Assembly: GCA_013180625.2 (NCBI GenBank) | Contig: SNVD02002434.1 | Span: forward strand, 1,240,001 to 1,304,000 | Length of the DNA: 64,000 nucleotides | Source of the DNA: Boswellia sacra | Taxonomy: Eukaryota; Streptophyta; Magnoliopsida; Sapindales; Burseraceae | Direction: 5' to 3' | Made by a program: the position numbers and the translations under genes | The notes under the pieces: generated by a model | Told to the model about the DNA's origin: nothing | What the model saw: only the letters and a program-made list of their open reading frames with translations | The model's database searches: none | In this document: one piece after another, positions 21,958 through 34,306 of the stretch | Numbering within the stretch: the stretch's first letter is position 1 | Layout: each line of letters starts with the position of its first letter

Positions 21958-23796
21958 TTGCTGCCATAGCATATCATTTGTAGCTTTTTGAGTTACTACC
22001 ACATTAAGTGTCGTTATACATTTCTGTTTGGGAAAATTAAAAAAAATGACTCAAATTTATGTGTGGTTTACAAAAATAAACTCATTCCTGAAAATTTAGA
22101 TATCATAACTCTCTGTCGAATATCGAATATTGTCAGACACACGTGTCAAACACTATCAGATATTAGACATAATCGTATCATGCAAATTTTCAGAAAGAAT
22201 GTTGTTCATTAAAAAAAAAAACTCCTAATTCGAGTTACTTTCTCAAATTTGTCTGTGTGTTGAATATGTTACTTAATTTTAGTTATTTTCTCGATTTTTC
22301 CTGTGCGTTGAGCATGTTACTCCAGATTTTCTTTGTGCTCCGTATCTTGTTTGGGCGGACCACAATAGTGCTCTTTTTTTTTTTTGGTTTATTACCATTA
22401 CATGTACCACAAAGCTCTATAAAATAAGATGGCCTCTGTTTCTTTCTCTCGTTCTCCAACACGGGAAATGTTTATCGACTTTGCCGAAATGAATAAAATC
22501 AGACAATAGAGAAGAGAGAATCTCAGTGATGATCACAATTCACAAAGAAATCTTAACTGCCCTGAAAGTGAGAGAGAACTTACAAATAAGTTCGGTGCCC
22601 AAAGAAGCGCTCAAATGGTATCGATTATGCTTTTAACTAAACTAATATGCTTGGAAAGTAGCCAACCCAGTTATACTAATCACCGACCATAAAAAAGCAA
22701 AGCCTCCCACACTCAGCTCGGTATCGAAATACAAGTGGGAAACTCAAAAATTTCTTACCTAACTGCAATAAAGGTTTTCCCACCAACCTTAACTTTTTTT
22801 GGGTGAGTGGTTTGTATCAATCAAAACAACGCACAGGATACTCTCTTCCTCTATCTCAAGGAACACCACCATTATCTTTTAGAAAGTTAGATATCTAATA
22901 TACATACATTCATTCCTTATTCAAGCAAAAATATCCAACTCCTATCTTAAATCTCACATGCCATGATCTTCTCAAGAAAGATTAAAAAGAATCCAAAAAC
23001 ATACATCAATTCATCGCATCCAAATTCAATGATGGGGACATACACATGCCTTATTCCCATCCTTGCTTTATATCACACAAATCAAAACCAGCCATGAGGG
23101 GGAGAGAGAGAGAGAGGCAAAGTGAATGTAAGAAAAAGATTAAGGCAGAGAGCAAAAGAAGCAATCTCAGGATACGAAAATAAAAATAAAATAAAGGTAT
23201 TCAAATATTAATAACTTTCAATTCAGTTTTACATCATTAAAGGAAACATATTGGCTGCTTCTATCCCTCACCATCTCATCCCAGAACAATGCATTCTCAA
23301 AAAGAACACATCATCCAAATTACATTGAAACCCTCAAAAAGAATTGCTCTCACCTTTCTTCGTTCAATCAAAATGAACTGCTCTATCCATGGAAAATATC
23401 GAAAATTAAAAAATAGAATATGCCACATCAAAAGATACGAAGCGCAGGGCCTGTATCTAATTCTTTTGAGTAAATTAACAGTAAAAATAATCCTAAGAAC
23501 AGCAACATTAAAGGAAAGAGACCCATTCTGGGCAAGTTGCTTAATCTATGACCAGAGAAGCTCCTTCATAATTTCATATTTATCTTGTAAACAATAAAGT
23601 GATAAAAAATAGAATAATTTCCATTAACCTTTCCAGCCATTTTTTAACACTTCAGTGTCAACCCCTTTTTCAACTTTTCACTGCTGCTTCCCTTCCCAGC
23701 TTCGCCTTCCTGACTTGCAAAATACCGAGAAAATATATGTACCTTGTGAAATCTTTTACGTGTTCCTCATTCGAGTAATTTAAATGAATTTTTTCT
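21958..23796. other. Intergenic DNA between MATE and CCCH genes
   Basis: No supported gene. 21958 to about 22200 is probably MATE 3' UTR, and the part just below 23797 is the 3' UTR of the minus-strand CCCH gene. A GA-repeat lies at 23100-23117. The open frame 23289-23597 has no domain and no family resemblance that I can see. Confidence 0.6.
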
Positions 23797-25944
23797 CTAG
23801 ACTACAAGTTGATCAAGCTGCATCTGCTCAAGCCAAGCCCCAATAACAGAATGATCAATGGAATCAGTTGGAGAATTCGAATTCAAACCACCACCAGATG
23901 ATGCAGCAACAGAGGCTGGAACTCCCAGTTTTTCTTTCTTCATCTCAGGTGGTGACTCCTTGACAAGAGATTGAACCCAAGATAAATCAGGCTCCTCACC
24001 ATGGTTCTTCCGGTGGTCAAATGAAGATGATCTTCGCAATAGATGCAGTTCATCCCCATTAACTGACCAGTCTAGTTTACCATTTGGGGATCCCCATTTA
24101 GACCAAGAATTTACATTTACAGGAGATCCAACACTGGAGATGGGATTGTTGGGTCCAAGATCCCTCGAGCTGAGGCTGCGTAGCTGCTGTTGTTTCTCAC
24201 GCTGCATAAGTGCAGCTAGCCTAGATCCCATTGGTGAAACTGGCTCCATGCTTCTTGGAGACATTCTGCCAGGAGATCCAACCCCAAGTGAAGCCTGCAA
24301 TAGAGAATGCTCAACATTTTTTGGGGAGAAAACATTTGTGTGAATAGGAGATAGCATGCTTTGTTGTTGGAACTGATTGAGAACGGCCGATTTACGGGTT
24401 GGTGAGAAAACAGCTTGATCTGAATACCTAGGAGACGAAGAAATCTCAGCAGAGAAAAGCTCTTCAAGATTTGAAGGAGTTAGTGTTTTAGTGCGACCAG
24501 AACGACTCAGAGACACAGAACTGTTTCTTGGTTGTGAAAAACCAGTTAAATCACTTAAAACTTGTTGTGGGGCATCAAAATCAGGCAACATGCTAAAGCC
24601 TTCAGCCGGCATATCTCTAGCACTAAGGGAAGATCTCAATCGACTCGACTGAATGTTGCTTCCAGGGAGATTAAGTGTGGGAACATTTGGCTGAGGCCAC
24701 ATTGTGGTTGAGTGCAAATTTCCATTCCCTGAAGGAGACATGGGTTGTGTAAATGGGTTAGGTGACATGGCAGAAATAGACGAGGGAGAACCAGGGAAAA
24801 GACTCAAGGTGGCAGCCATATCCATGACACTAGCACCGGAAACAGATGCGCGTGGCGATGGGACCACCGATCCAGACGAGACATACAAGGGCCGAAGCTC
24901 CTCAGCCGTGTGGGCAAAGAAGCAGACCCGCCTATTGCAACTTGTGCCATCTTTGCAGAGCCGAGTTCTGTACTGAGCTGGGTGTAGCCAGCACTCAAAC
25001 ACTCCATGAGCATACTCACACATGTCACCACGCCTACAAGCACCTTTACGAAACTCAGGGCAAGGCACGCAACTGTAGTGATATTTCCGAGGATCTCTTC
25101 GCCGAGCATTCTCTCCGGGGTGGACAAAGGGGCACTCGGTCCAATCATGGGAATATGCTCTGGAACAAGGACGGACCTTGAATGAGAACATTCGGAACTC
25201 ATCAGTTGCATATATGCTGTTCTTTATGTCTGGAAGGGATGGGTCAACCGGGTATTCTTTCTTCTCAGCCACAGCGCCAAAGGATAAATCAGTAAACTTA
25301 GGAGAAGAAGATACTAACTGAGAAGGAGATGGTGGTGAACCATTGGCTGATGCAGAAAGGGTTGGTGAGCTGGAATTAGAAGAACTAATTGATATGGTTA
25401 AATTGTGTTCAACATCATAGCTAAGAGAAGCGTTATTGCTTCCAAGAAGCTCTTCAAGAGTAACTCTCATGTTTTGCAGTTTTGGAGGAACAACAATAAC
25501 ATCAACAGGACGACGACCACTAGAATCAACACGGTTTGGATCAGCTCCCGCTGCTAAAAGCAGTCTAACAACATCAACCATATTTGCAGAGCCTCCAGAG
25601 GCAGCACAATGAAGAGCAGTGCTTTCATCAGTGCCACATGAACGATTTACATCAGCCTCTGAATGCACCAGAATAAGCTTAAGAACTTCAACACTGCCAT
25701 ATGTAGCAGCAACCATTAATGGAGATTTCCGCTCAAGAACAATCTGTTTTGAGCCTTTTTGACGACCATACCATGGTCCAATCTTGTCAACAGAAGAAGG
25801 ATCCCGCTCTAATACTCGCTTAAAGCCTTCAACATCATTGTTAGAAGCCAGTTCAAGTACGCTCGGAAAAGAATCTTCAGTCTCAACAGTAAGGTTATCC
25901 ATGTCCTCGTTGCTAGATTTTGATCGCTCTGGACCTCCGCACAT
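23797..25944 (-). CDS. Ankyrin-repeat / tandem CCCH zinc-finger protein, OXS2/TZF7-9 group (715 aa)
   Basis: Plant RR-TZF protein: RNA/DNA-binding regulator of stress and development, shuttling between nucleus and cytoplasmic granules in characterised relatives. The coding region is one exon, usual for this group. The start [10 protein letters not shown] is typical. Two ankyrin repeats lie at about residues 70-140 ([22 protein letters not shown]). The Arg-rich region and fingers run from about 260 to 344: [14 protein letters not shown], then C-x7-C-x5-C-x3-H ([19 protein letters not shown]) and C-x5-C-x4-C-x3-H ([16 protein letters not shown]). The C-terminal half is Ser/Pro-rich with the conserved [40 protein letters not shown] and [10 protein letters not shown] blocks. 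Length matches the family (about 700 aa). Exact orthology among TZF7/8/9 is not decided. Confidence 0.95.
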   Translation of the reverse strand: MCGGPERSKSSNEDMDNLTVETEDSFPSVLELASNNDVEGFKRVLERDPSSVDKIGPWYGRQKGSKQIVLERKSPLMVAATYGSVEVLKLILVHSEADVNRSCGTDESTALHCAASGGSANMVDVVRLLLAAGADPNRVDSSGRRPVDVIVVPPKLQNMRVTLEELLGSNNASLSYDVEHNLTISISSSNSSSPTLSASANGSPPSPSQLVSSSPKFTDLSFGAVAEKKEYPVDPSLPDIKNSIYATDEFRMFSFKVRPCSRAYSHDWTECPFVHPGENARRRDPRKYHYSCVPCPEFRKGACRRGDMCEYAHGVFECWLHPAQYRTRLCKDGTSCNRRVCFFAHTAEELRPLYVSSGSVVPSPRASVSGASVMDMAATLSLFPGSPSSISAMSPNPFTQPMSPSGNGNLHSTTMWPQPNVPTLNLPGSNIQSSRLRSSLSARDMPAEGFSMLPDFDAPQQVLSDLTGFSQPRNSSVSLSRSGRTKTLTPSNLEELFSAEISSSPRYSDQAVFSPTRKSAVLNQFQQQSMLSPIHTNVFSPKNVEHSLLQASLGVGSPGRMSPRSMEPVSPMGSRLAALMQREKQQQLRSLSSRDLGPNNPISSVGSPVNVNSWSKWGSPNGKLDWSVNGDELHLLRRSSSFDHRKNHGEEPDLSWVQSLVKESPPEMKKEKLGVPASVAASSGGGLNSNSPTDSIDHSVIGAWLEQMQLDQLVV

Positions 25945-25955
25945 GCTTCAATTAG

Positions 25956-26693
25956 CTGGACATGAAAGAATAGAAGAGAAATGAATAAACAAACAACTGA
26001 TCCTCAAACTCGCATGCCTAAATTAAAAGTCATCATAACGCAATTGAGATACTAATTCTAAAATCCCACTAGCACATAACAACCCAATACAACGGTGAAA
26101 CCCTTCAATTTCATACCCAGTTGTATGAAATGAAAACACTAAAACAACAAACGGTAACATAGATATTGCAACAAATAGCAGCATAAACTAGTTTTCGAAA
26201 AAGAAAAAAGAAATCCATTCCACATAGGAAATGGGCCACTTACTCCTTGCAAGCAAACGATAGAATTACAAATAGCTACTCTTAGAAATGATACATCATC
26301 AAACTATTCAAAAGAGACAACTACTTTTTCTGCTAAATCACCACACAACGAAAACATGTAAATTAAAATTAAATATATAAACAGATAAATCAAGCACAAT
26401 ACTTTAACAAGAAGTGTAGACAAAATCAAAAGAAAAAATCATAATCATCAACAAAAGAAGAATCTTAGTAAAGGTAGATCTGCTGCTTATATTCCAGAAT
26501 AATCTACGCAAGCATAGCACGTAAAATAGTCTCGAAAAATCCAGTTTACTAAGAAAGCACTTATTCTTATTCTCAAAATATAAACTTTTTCCTATACACT
26601 TAAATTAAAAAAATACATTTTTATCATTTTCTTCCATTTTCACAGCAACCAAACAACCATAAAAAAAAGGACAGAAGGAAGGAACAAACTTAC
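25956..26693 (-). other. 5' UTR intron of the CCCH gene
   Basis: On the minus strand a donor CTG|GTAAGT lies at 26693 and an acceptor GTCCAG| at 25956, 11 bases before the ATG. The 738-bp span is AT-rich and has no coding signal. Leader introns at this spot are common in the group. Transcript start is probably near 26.9 kb. Confidence 0.6.
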
Positions 26694-27835
26694 CAGTTAG
26701 AGAGAGAATAAAAATAAAAACTTGAAGCAGGAATGAGGATGTAAAGTCAAAGAAAAATCAACAGATCTAAAGATCCTCATGGATCTGCAGAGCAAAGATT
26801 AATGGCGTAAACAGCCTTAGACAAAAATATGGAACCTTCACAAGACAAATTAAAGTGTTTTATAGTACAACAACTTAACATCATCTTCTTCTTCTACAGC
26901 TTCGATGCTAACGAGGAAATAAAATTAAACTCAACTGGGAGCGAAGGAAAGAAAGAGGTCGTTTGTTTCTAGAGAAAATGAAAATGAAAATGAAATTGAA
27001 AGGAAGATTTTTTATTTTTTAATGAAGTGTAATGAATTGAATTTAAAACAAAGAAAATGAAATTATATAAATTTATAAAAAAGTGTGGAAAATGAAATGG
27101 TATAGAAATGCACGTTAGATGAAATTGAAATGAGACTTAAATTTAAAGTGTTGGAGAAGGGGGAAGGCCCGGAAGGGGCCGTGGACATGAAGTTGGTATT
27201 ATAAATTAGATTGGAATTGGAGACTTCGAGTCCGCCAATTGAAGACATTGTGTCAGGGCAATAGTCAATTTGTGTTAAATGTGAAGTCAAATCAAAGAGA
27301 GGGGAAAAAAAAAAAGTCTTTTAAATTTTCTTTTTTTTTTTTGACTTTTTTCTTGCCTCTTCTTTGTTGTTTTGTTTTTTAATTAAGAAAAAAAAATTGG
27401 TATAATAATACATACGCACTAGCTTTTAGAGTGTAAAGAGGAAAAATTGCACTGGAGATGAAATATGAAAAATGTTTTCAAACAAACACGATCTCTTTTA
27501 ATTTTTCTCATGTTTCCATACACATTAACCAAGTAATGCGACATTTTTGTCAAGATGATCAATCATTTTACCAAAGAAAATTAATATACGAATAAATTTT
27601 ATGCCAAAAAAACAAATAAAAATAGAAGTATAAAATAATAGGTACTATACGACACGACACACATAAAATCTTCAAAAATTATATAAATTTTCTTTAAAAT
27701 TATGTATATTCTTATAATAATTGTAAATTTTTAAAAAAATTATATAAAAATTATTAAATACATAAATTTTAAGTAAATTGACATAATTTTTAAAAAATTA
27801 TATAAAATTGTATAATTTTTACCTAATGTGGTGTT

Positions 27836-29113
27836 TGTTTCAATCACTTAACACTTTTTAGAACTTAATTTATACCACTTAATATGATGTTTATTTGTTT
27901 TTTTAGATACCACTTAAAAAAAGTGATAAGAAAATATTTTCTTTTAATGTGATTTTTTTATCCTTATTAAAATATAAAATATTTATATTTATATTTATAC
28001 AATCTTTTAAAAGTTAAATAGTTAATAAAATTAAATCAAAATTCTTTTTTATTTAAATAATTAATATTATATTTCTTACAACCTTTAAAAAATAATTATT
28101 AACTAAAATTAAATAAAAATTCTTTTTCATTTAAATAGTTAATATTATATTATATAAACTCATATAATATTATTGTATAACTCTTATATCATTAATATTA
28201 TAAATTTTTAAAATTCATTCCTCCAATTATATCAAGTTTAAGCCATATCAATTTGTAAAAAAAAAAATTGCAAAAGTAGTATTTTATCTATTACATTTTA
28301 AAGATCATATTTTGAATCATAAAAGATTAATTCTATTAATTAAAGTGTTTTCCATTTCATAAACTTAAAAAAAAAGCTAATATGATTTTTAAGTGACAAT
28401 ATTAAATATTAATTTTTTACTTTAAATTTACACTATTAAATAAAATAAAATGTCCCTAGCAATCTAATTAATAACTTTTGAAGTTCAATAAAACTGTCCC
28501 TATAATATGTAATAAAATTCTATCAAATATATTGTCTATTTGAAAACTCGTTATTTATAATGATATCAAATTTTTCAATAGTTATTACGTAACCTATTAT
28601 TAACTAATTAATTTGAAATATTAATAGAAATAAATGAAAGTTTACCAATGATAAAAAAAATATTTATTATATTTTAATATGGTAATTATAAATATAGTAA
28701 TAAATAATATAACGATTTGATAATAAATACTAAAACAATCACAAATATACCAAAAATTATACCTTTTAATAAATTAAAATAATATTCATTAATAAAAATT
28801 TGATAAATTTTATATTATTTTAATATGTATGGATATTTATGGAATAAAATTTTTAACACCTCATTTGGACAATAATGATTGGAAAATTTAACAGAATTTA
28901 TATTATTCCTATATATAGGGATATTTATAAAATAAAATTTTTAACACCTCATTTAGACAATAATGATTAGAAAAAGTTATAAATTTTTACTTTTTCAATT
29001 AAGTGGTTTATCACTTAAAAAAAGTGTTAAATGAAAAAATAAACAAAAATTTTAAGATTAAAATCTAAACACTTTAATTGTTAAGTGATAAATGGAAGAA
29101 AATAAATAGTACC
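27836..29113. mobile_element. Non-autonomous DNA transposon, about 1.3 kb, tentative hAT-like
   Basis: The left end (GTGTTTGTTTCAATCACTTA, then ACAC) and the reverse complement of the right end (ACTATTTATTTTCTTC, then ATTTATCACTTAACA) share a TCACTTAACA core and a (T)GTTTGTTT-like start. Sub-terminal inverted motifs CACTTAAAAAAAGTG occur at both sides (about 27911 and 29013). AT-rich interior, no transposase. Boundaries and superfamily uncertain. Confidence 0.45.
28797..28976. repeat. Direct tandem duplication, about 90 bp x 2
   Basis: GGAATAAAATTTTTAACACC, then TCATTTGGACAATAATGATT at about 28840-28880 recurs at about 28932-28972 (with TCATTTAGACAATAATGATT). The preceding AATTTATATTATT is duplicated too. 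Confidence 0.75.
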
Positions 29114-30879
29114 TTAATTTATATAGTTAAGACACAAGCTATAACTATCCCAAAAACAGTAGCTATTAAATCACCTCTTCGGATTGAACATGTAAGAAAA
29201 TCATCTATCTTATACTAATGAGTTATAAGACAACTTATAAAACAAGTTGAAACTAAAAATTTATTATGTTTATCCTTAACTTAGACTTTAAATATTAGAT
29301 TATCTTTAAGTCTATTACTGTAATAACATCCATTCGATTGTATCGAACTATAATTTTTTTTCTTCTTCTTCCCTGTGGAAGATTAGATGCCTAATTGTCA
29401 CATTAGATATGAATTTAGATACAATATATCTAATCTAATCTAATCTTATCATGATTGACCTTGAAATCAATTTTTAAAGATTTAATTACTTACCAAACTA
29501 AGCAACAAAAAGATAAACCCAAATTTAGGTTTTGAGTGACATATCACAACAATCCCCTATTTCACACTGAGACACAAGTCACAAAAATGTAATTAGTTGT
29601 CTTGTTTAGTAGAAAATAAGTCATGATATGCCAATAAACAATAGTTTTTTTTTTAATTTAAAAAACCCGCAATGTAATTAAGAGAATTATCAACTACTAG
29701 AGACAACTTTTCACTTTTAACAATCGTAACTGGTTAGCTAATTTGTCTAAGTCATAGACAAGTTAGGCGCAGCGGTATTTATTAGTTGAGGATTTATGTT
29801 TGTTGATATTTTCACTCAATTGCAATTACTTGACAACATTTTCTATAAACTCTACTCGTTTTGTTTAGTTACAAGCAGATTAATTAGAAGTATTAGTTTG
29901 CATTATAAAGTTAATTATCTTATTGACCCGTTTAAATTTTCTTTTAGTAAACAATAATGTTGCTCTATAATACTCCATGACGGTGTTTAGTTTATCAACA
30001 TTGAGGCATCTTAATTGTATAATTAGAGAAATAAAATAAGAAAATAAAAGGCATGAATCGTTTTATTGAACATTTGGGCATATTAAAACAAATTCCAAGT
30101 CCACTTGACAATTGACATATTCGAATTTGGTTGACAACAAAAGAGTCATGGTACAATGGAAAATATATAATAATTACAATTTTGTCGGTTAATCAAGCAT
30201 TTTAGAAGCTCATAATAAGAAGTGTTTTGTCTCTTTAACCGGCAAGGATAACTGGGTCAACAGTGATGCAAAGTTGATTTAAATTTGGAGCTAATGCCCC
30301 ACTTGTTAGTTTATAGCATGAAAATGTAATATGAATCCAATCCTCTTCCAAGATTCTTTATTTCTTTAATTAGGAATTGGAAAATGACTCCTAAAATATG
30401 TTTCTGATGAAGTTTGAATTTGATACGCCACTACTACCCAAATAAAACTAGTACTTAGTGAATGCAACTATTAAAAATAAGAGCAATTAACAAAATGTAC
30501 AAACCCAAAATTAGTAAAAAATGAATGCAACTATTAGCAAGTTAGGCTAAAATTATTGAATAAGGACATGTGGACTAATGGCAATGTTAGGAAGTATATG
30601 GGTTTCAAGAAATCGAGGCATTGATTGTTTTCATCAAACTAATATTTTTTGAAAATACATATTTATCTATACATTTTAAATCAATATCAATTACATGTAA
30701 CTTTTAAAATTAAAAAAAACTAAATATTTTTATTATTTTATTGAAACGAAAATACAAAATCTAAAAACAAATATATCTTATCTTTTATGTTCAACAATCA
30801 ACCGCCTAAAAACACCTCAGTCAAAAATAAGATTCAACGATGAGAATAACATTATATTGGATGATGTTTAATATACTTC

Positions 30880-31170
30880 ACGCAAATGAATCTATGATCG
30901 GTTATCAAATAAAAAGCAGGCACGCTCTCTACAAAATGAATTTATTCATTTAACAACGTTATATCGCATTATGTTTGATATGCTCTCTACAAAATAAACC
31001 TATGATCGATTAACAAATAAAAAGTAGGTATACTCTCTGCAGAATGAGTTTATTTTCTAAATGTTTTATGGTTGTTTGTTAATAAGAAACAAACTGTAAA
31101 ATGGGCCATGCAAAATGAATCTATGACCGATTGACAAAAAAAAGTAGGTATGCTCACTGAGAAAAAATTT
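30880..31170. repeat. Degenerate direct repeat array next to the tRNA gene
   Basis: A motif of the form AATCTATGA(T/C)CGATT(A)ACAAA, AAAAAGTAGGTATGCTCTCT, (A)CAAAATGAA occurs at about 30887, 30994 and 31117, plus partial copies. Unit length is roughly 105-125 bp. No coding content. Confidence 0.6.
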
Positions 31171-31250
31171 GTGAAACGAAATGTTTTATGATTGTCGACA
31201 ATAAGGAGAAAAAAAATTCTAACACATAATGTTCTATAAGATTTTGTAAA

Positions 31251-31324
31251 TGGCCCATGCAGGTCTCGAACCTGCGACCTTCGCGTTATTAGCACGACGC
31301 TCTAACCAACTGAGCTAATAGGCC
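31251..31324 (-). tRNA. tRNA-Ile (anticodon AAU)
   Basis: On the minus strand a 74-nt cloverleaf starts GGCCTATTAGCTCAG. The 7-bp acceptor stem pairs GGCCTAT with ATGGGCC (one G-U), the D arm holds box A (TTAGCTCAGTTGG), the anticodon loop is CTAATAA with anticodon AAT, and the T arm holds box B (GGTTCGAGACC). Discriminator A; no intron. A pol III T-run on the minus strand is found only about 35 nt downstream (around 31210-31217). It matches the common plant nuclear tRNA-Ile. Confidence 0.97.
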
Positions 31325-33158
31325 ATTTGAGAAAGCATTTGAATATTGTATAATATAATAGAAAGTTGTTTTTGGTATGGTTAGAAAAAAAAATGAATTT
31401 AACATACCCTTTCCAAAATAGTTAATGGTATTCGTTTGAATGGGGTGAGAAAGCAGCCCTAAATTAGAATTAGGGAATCGGAAAAGGGATCATGATGAGT
31501 ACCTATTGAGTATTAATGGAAGATGAAAAAATAAGTTAATAACCCACAAAAAGGATATGAATCTCAAACCATGTCACTTTGGGATCTCATCTCAGTGCTG
31601 TTAAAGATTTGTAGACAGCTCCATCGCACCAACCTTTGAAGGAAGTTGATGGATCATGATCGAGATTACCAAACAAAACCCAAATGGTCCCATTTCCAAA
31701 AGCACTTTTTGCTAACAAAACAAACCACGTAAAATGCAAGATCTGTGTCTCTATACCGTCTCATGTTTTGGTGACTGTGACACCATTTTGGCCTCTTTAT
31801 TTTGGCTCCCTCCTATTCCAACACATACTATTAACTCTAACCTAACATCTCAGTTCGTACCAAATCTCTCCTTTAATATTTGAAATCTCAGTTTAACTGT
31901 TATTATATACCTAAAGTAAAAACAAAAACAAAAAAAAAAAGCACTCCAAAAGAAAATCAATTTTCTTCACCATAGAAATTATAAAAGAAAATATAAGTTT
32001 TTTTTCTTTTATCTTTTTAAATTGATATTGCTAAAATGAAGAATACGGAGTGAAATTAAAATTAGGAATCCTTATCTCCAAAAGGTGAAAAAAATCAGTG
32101 GCAGAGAAGCATTCCATTGCAACGAGCACAATAGACAGTTAGTGCCCATTAAGATTAGGCATTCTAGAGATAGTGGGAAGTGGAACCCACGTAAAGATGA
32201 AAAATATTTCTCTATTAAGTTGCAGCCAGACCAGATGGGATGATCTTAGCCTTTGATCAAATCTGGAGTACACGAATAATTGTACTACCAGGGCCCAAAG
32301 ATATGGAAGATGGGCCACATTTTTCAAATTGTAGGGCCCATGTAGTCGATGAAACAATTGACTAAATTATATGCAAAATTATATCAGTCTTGTCAATCAA
32401 ATCAACCACTTCTTTATGTTGTAAAGGTTGTGGAAAGTCATTTTTTTCCTAAACCCTTTTTTTCGTCCGAGGATGTGTTAAAATTGTCCTTGTTTAATTA
32501 AAACAAATTTAAATCGTTGACTCTAATGAGGGTGTAAACTTAAAATCAGAAATATTATTAGCCGAAAATTGATGTCACAGATACCGACATTAGTGGTTTG
32601 AAAGAGTACTGATTCTAATAACAAATTTCCAAGTCACGCTGACGGCTAACTCAATTAAATTGGCTTCCAACTGCAACATTAATTAAAAAAAAATTACATA
32701 TGTTCTAAAATATTATTTATTAAATACTAAACCCATCTAGATTAAATTGGCTTCCAACTGCAACATTAATTAAAAAATTATATATGTTCCAAAATATCAT
32801 TTATTAAATACTAAACCCACCTAGATTAAATTGGCTTCCAACTGCAACATAAATTAAAAAATTAATATGTTCTAAAATATTATTTATTAAATACTAAACC
32901 CACCTAGATTAAGTTTTTAAGTAAAATAACAAAATAACATAACCCTTCAGACCAGAGGGTACAATGTTCTGATCCCTCCCCTATTAAAAAAAAAAAATTA
33001 TAAAACTCAATCCACATATTAAAAAAAAAAAAAACAGTGAGACCTTAACATTATTTAACATTCAAACATTTACTAAATAACATTTGACAAAACTCTCTAC
33101 AAACTTTGACGAAGAGTTGGGAACAAAAACAAAACAAGCATGAAGACGGGCGGTTAAT
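31325..33158. other. Intergenic DNA with a triple tandem repeat
   Basis: No supported gene. It contains the 85-bp x 3 array at 32654-32907 and A/T-rich runs. Open frames here (for example 32139-32357 on the minus strand) lack any recognisable domain. Confidence 0.6.
32654..32907. repeat. Tandem repeat, three units of 83-87 bp
   Basis: Units 32654-32740, 32741-32824 and 32825-32907 each start ATTAAATTGGCTTCCAACTG and end TACTAAACCCA(C/T)CTAG. Differences are mainly in an A-run and a few substitutions. Confidence 0.95.
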
Positions 33159-34306
33159 TTAAGTGGTCTTTGATTTATCTCTATGTTTTCCTTTGACGAT
33201 TTGTTTCACAAGTTGCTTCAATCCTTTCTTACGGGTCTTCTTGTCACTTTCATCTTGTCTCTTCTTCTCTGCCTCCAATTCTTCTTCTAACTGCAAGCAC
33301 AACTGATACAATGCATCAGACCCACAGATTCTCCATCAAAGCAGTTGAACAAATATCATACACTGAAAAATAAGTTTATGATGCGATTTTAAACAATTGT
33401 TAATTACTAATAAGTACCTTTGACAAGCGATACTCTACATGGTCAAGTCTCTCAATGACTGTCCCTTTGACTCCAGTCTCCATGACCACATGATTAATTG
33501 GACGGCAATGCTTCTCTAGACTCTTCGGGGAGAAATCGACGGATGATGCTAGACCATCACTTGTTCGGGTCCCACTTGATGGAGTGGATGCACCTGAGCT
33601 CTTGGGTGACCTGCTGCAGCATCTAATGTCTTCTAGCTGCCTCAACTGAGTATGTATCAACACATTTTACAAGCGATTTGTAAGAAGAAGGATGATGACC
33701 AAAATCAACAACAACAAGGACAAAAGCAGTTGATGTATCAAAGTGGCTGATTAATATGCTTGTACTTTCATAATGTACTTATGATATTAGATATATGGAA
33801 ATGTCCGCGTTGCAGCTGTACCAGTTTTTTTACTATTTTTTTCCCTTATTTACAAAATTTTTTACAACTTCTACCCAAAAAAAACAAAAAATTGATGTAT
33901 AGGTGGTGTTCCAGTATTGTAGACTGACCCTACAATATAAATTGCCTCATTTTTGTTCTGAACTACACTTATTGATATTGAGAGGGAAATGTTGTACATC
34001 AACCATACACTTGGAATATAGCTAGAGTATGAACATGGTGTAAATCGAACAAAAGGCATGTAAAATACCCACAATTAATTATTTTAAAGAAGTTATGAAA
34101 AATACCATTATCATTATTTCCAATTATAATGGATTCATTGTTGCAAGTTGGAGGAGGAAGGTACCTTCTATATATGTTAGTGTGAATGGGGGCAAATGGA
34201 AAAGAAAAATCTAGCATGGTAGATGGATTCATTTATTTCAACGCACACTTACCATGTTGTCTAAACGATCCAATCTAGAGAGAATTGGTGTTTCAACGAC
34301 AGCCAT
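33159..34306 (-). CDS. Plant protein of unknown function with coiled coil and basic tail (3 exons, 137 aa)
   Basis: Exons on the minus strand: 34253-34306, 33418-33645, 33159-33290, all phase 0, with canonical GT-AG sites; 18 + 76 + 43 codons then TAA. The start MAVVETPILSRLDRLDNM is a Leu-spaced amphipathic stretch. The middle is Ser-rich (SPKSSGASTPSSGT) and contains SVDFSPKSLEKHCRPI followed by a heptad-like ERLDHVEYRLSK. The last exon begins LEEELEAEKKRQDES and ends in a Lys/Arg-rich tail (KKTRKKGLKQLVKQIVKGKH), which could be a nuclear targeting signal. I recall similar short uncharacterised proteins in other dicots but no function. No membrane segment or signal peptide is visible. Consistent splicing makes it a real gene with good probability. 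Confidence 0.8.

Larger units (their letters stand above)
26950..31250. other. AT-rich intergenic DNA with MITE remnants and repeats
   Basis: No supported gene on either strand in 4.3 kb. Contents I can name: promoter region of the CCCH gene (about 26.95-27.4 kb), a large non-autonomous DNA element (27836-29113), and a degenerate repeat block (30880-31170). The rest is AT-rich sequence without recognisable structure. Confidence 0.6.

Noticed and set aside
24804..25211. Open frames on both strands inside the CCCH gene
   Set aside because: Shadows of the 715-aa frame with strong family motifs.
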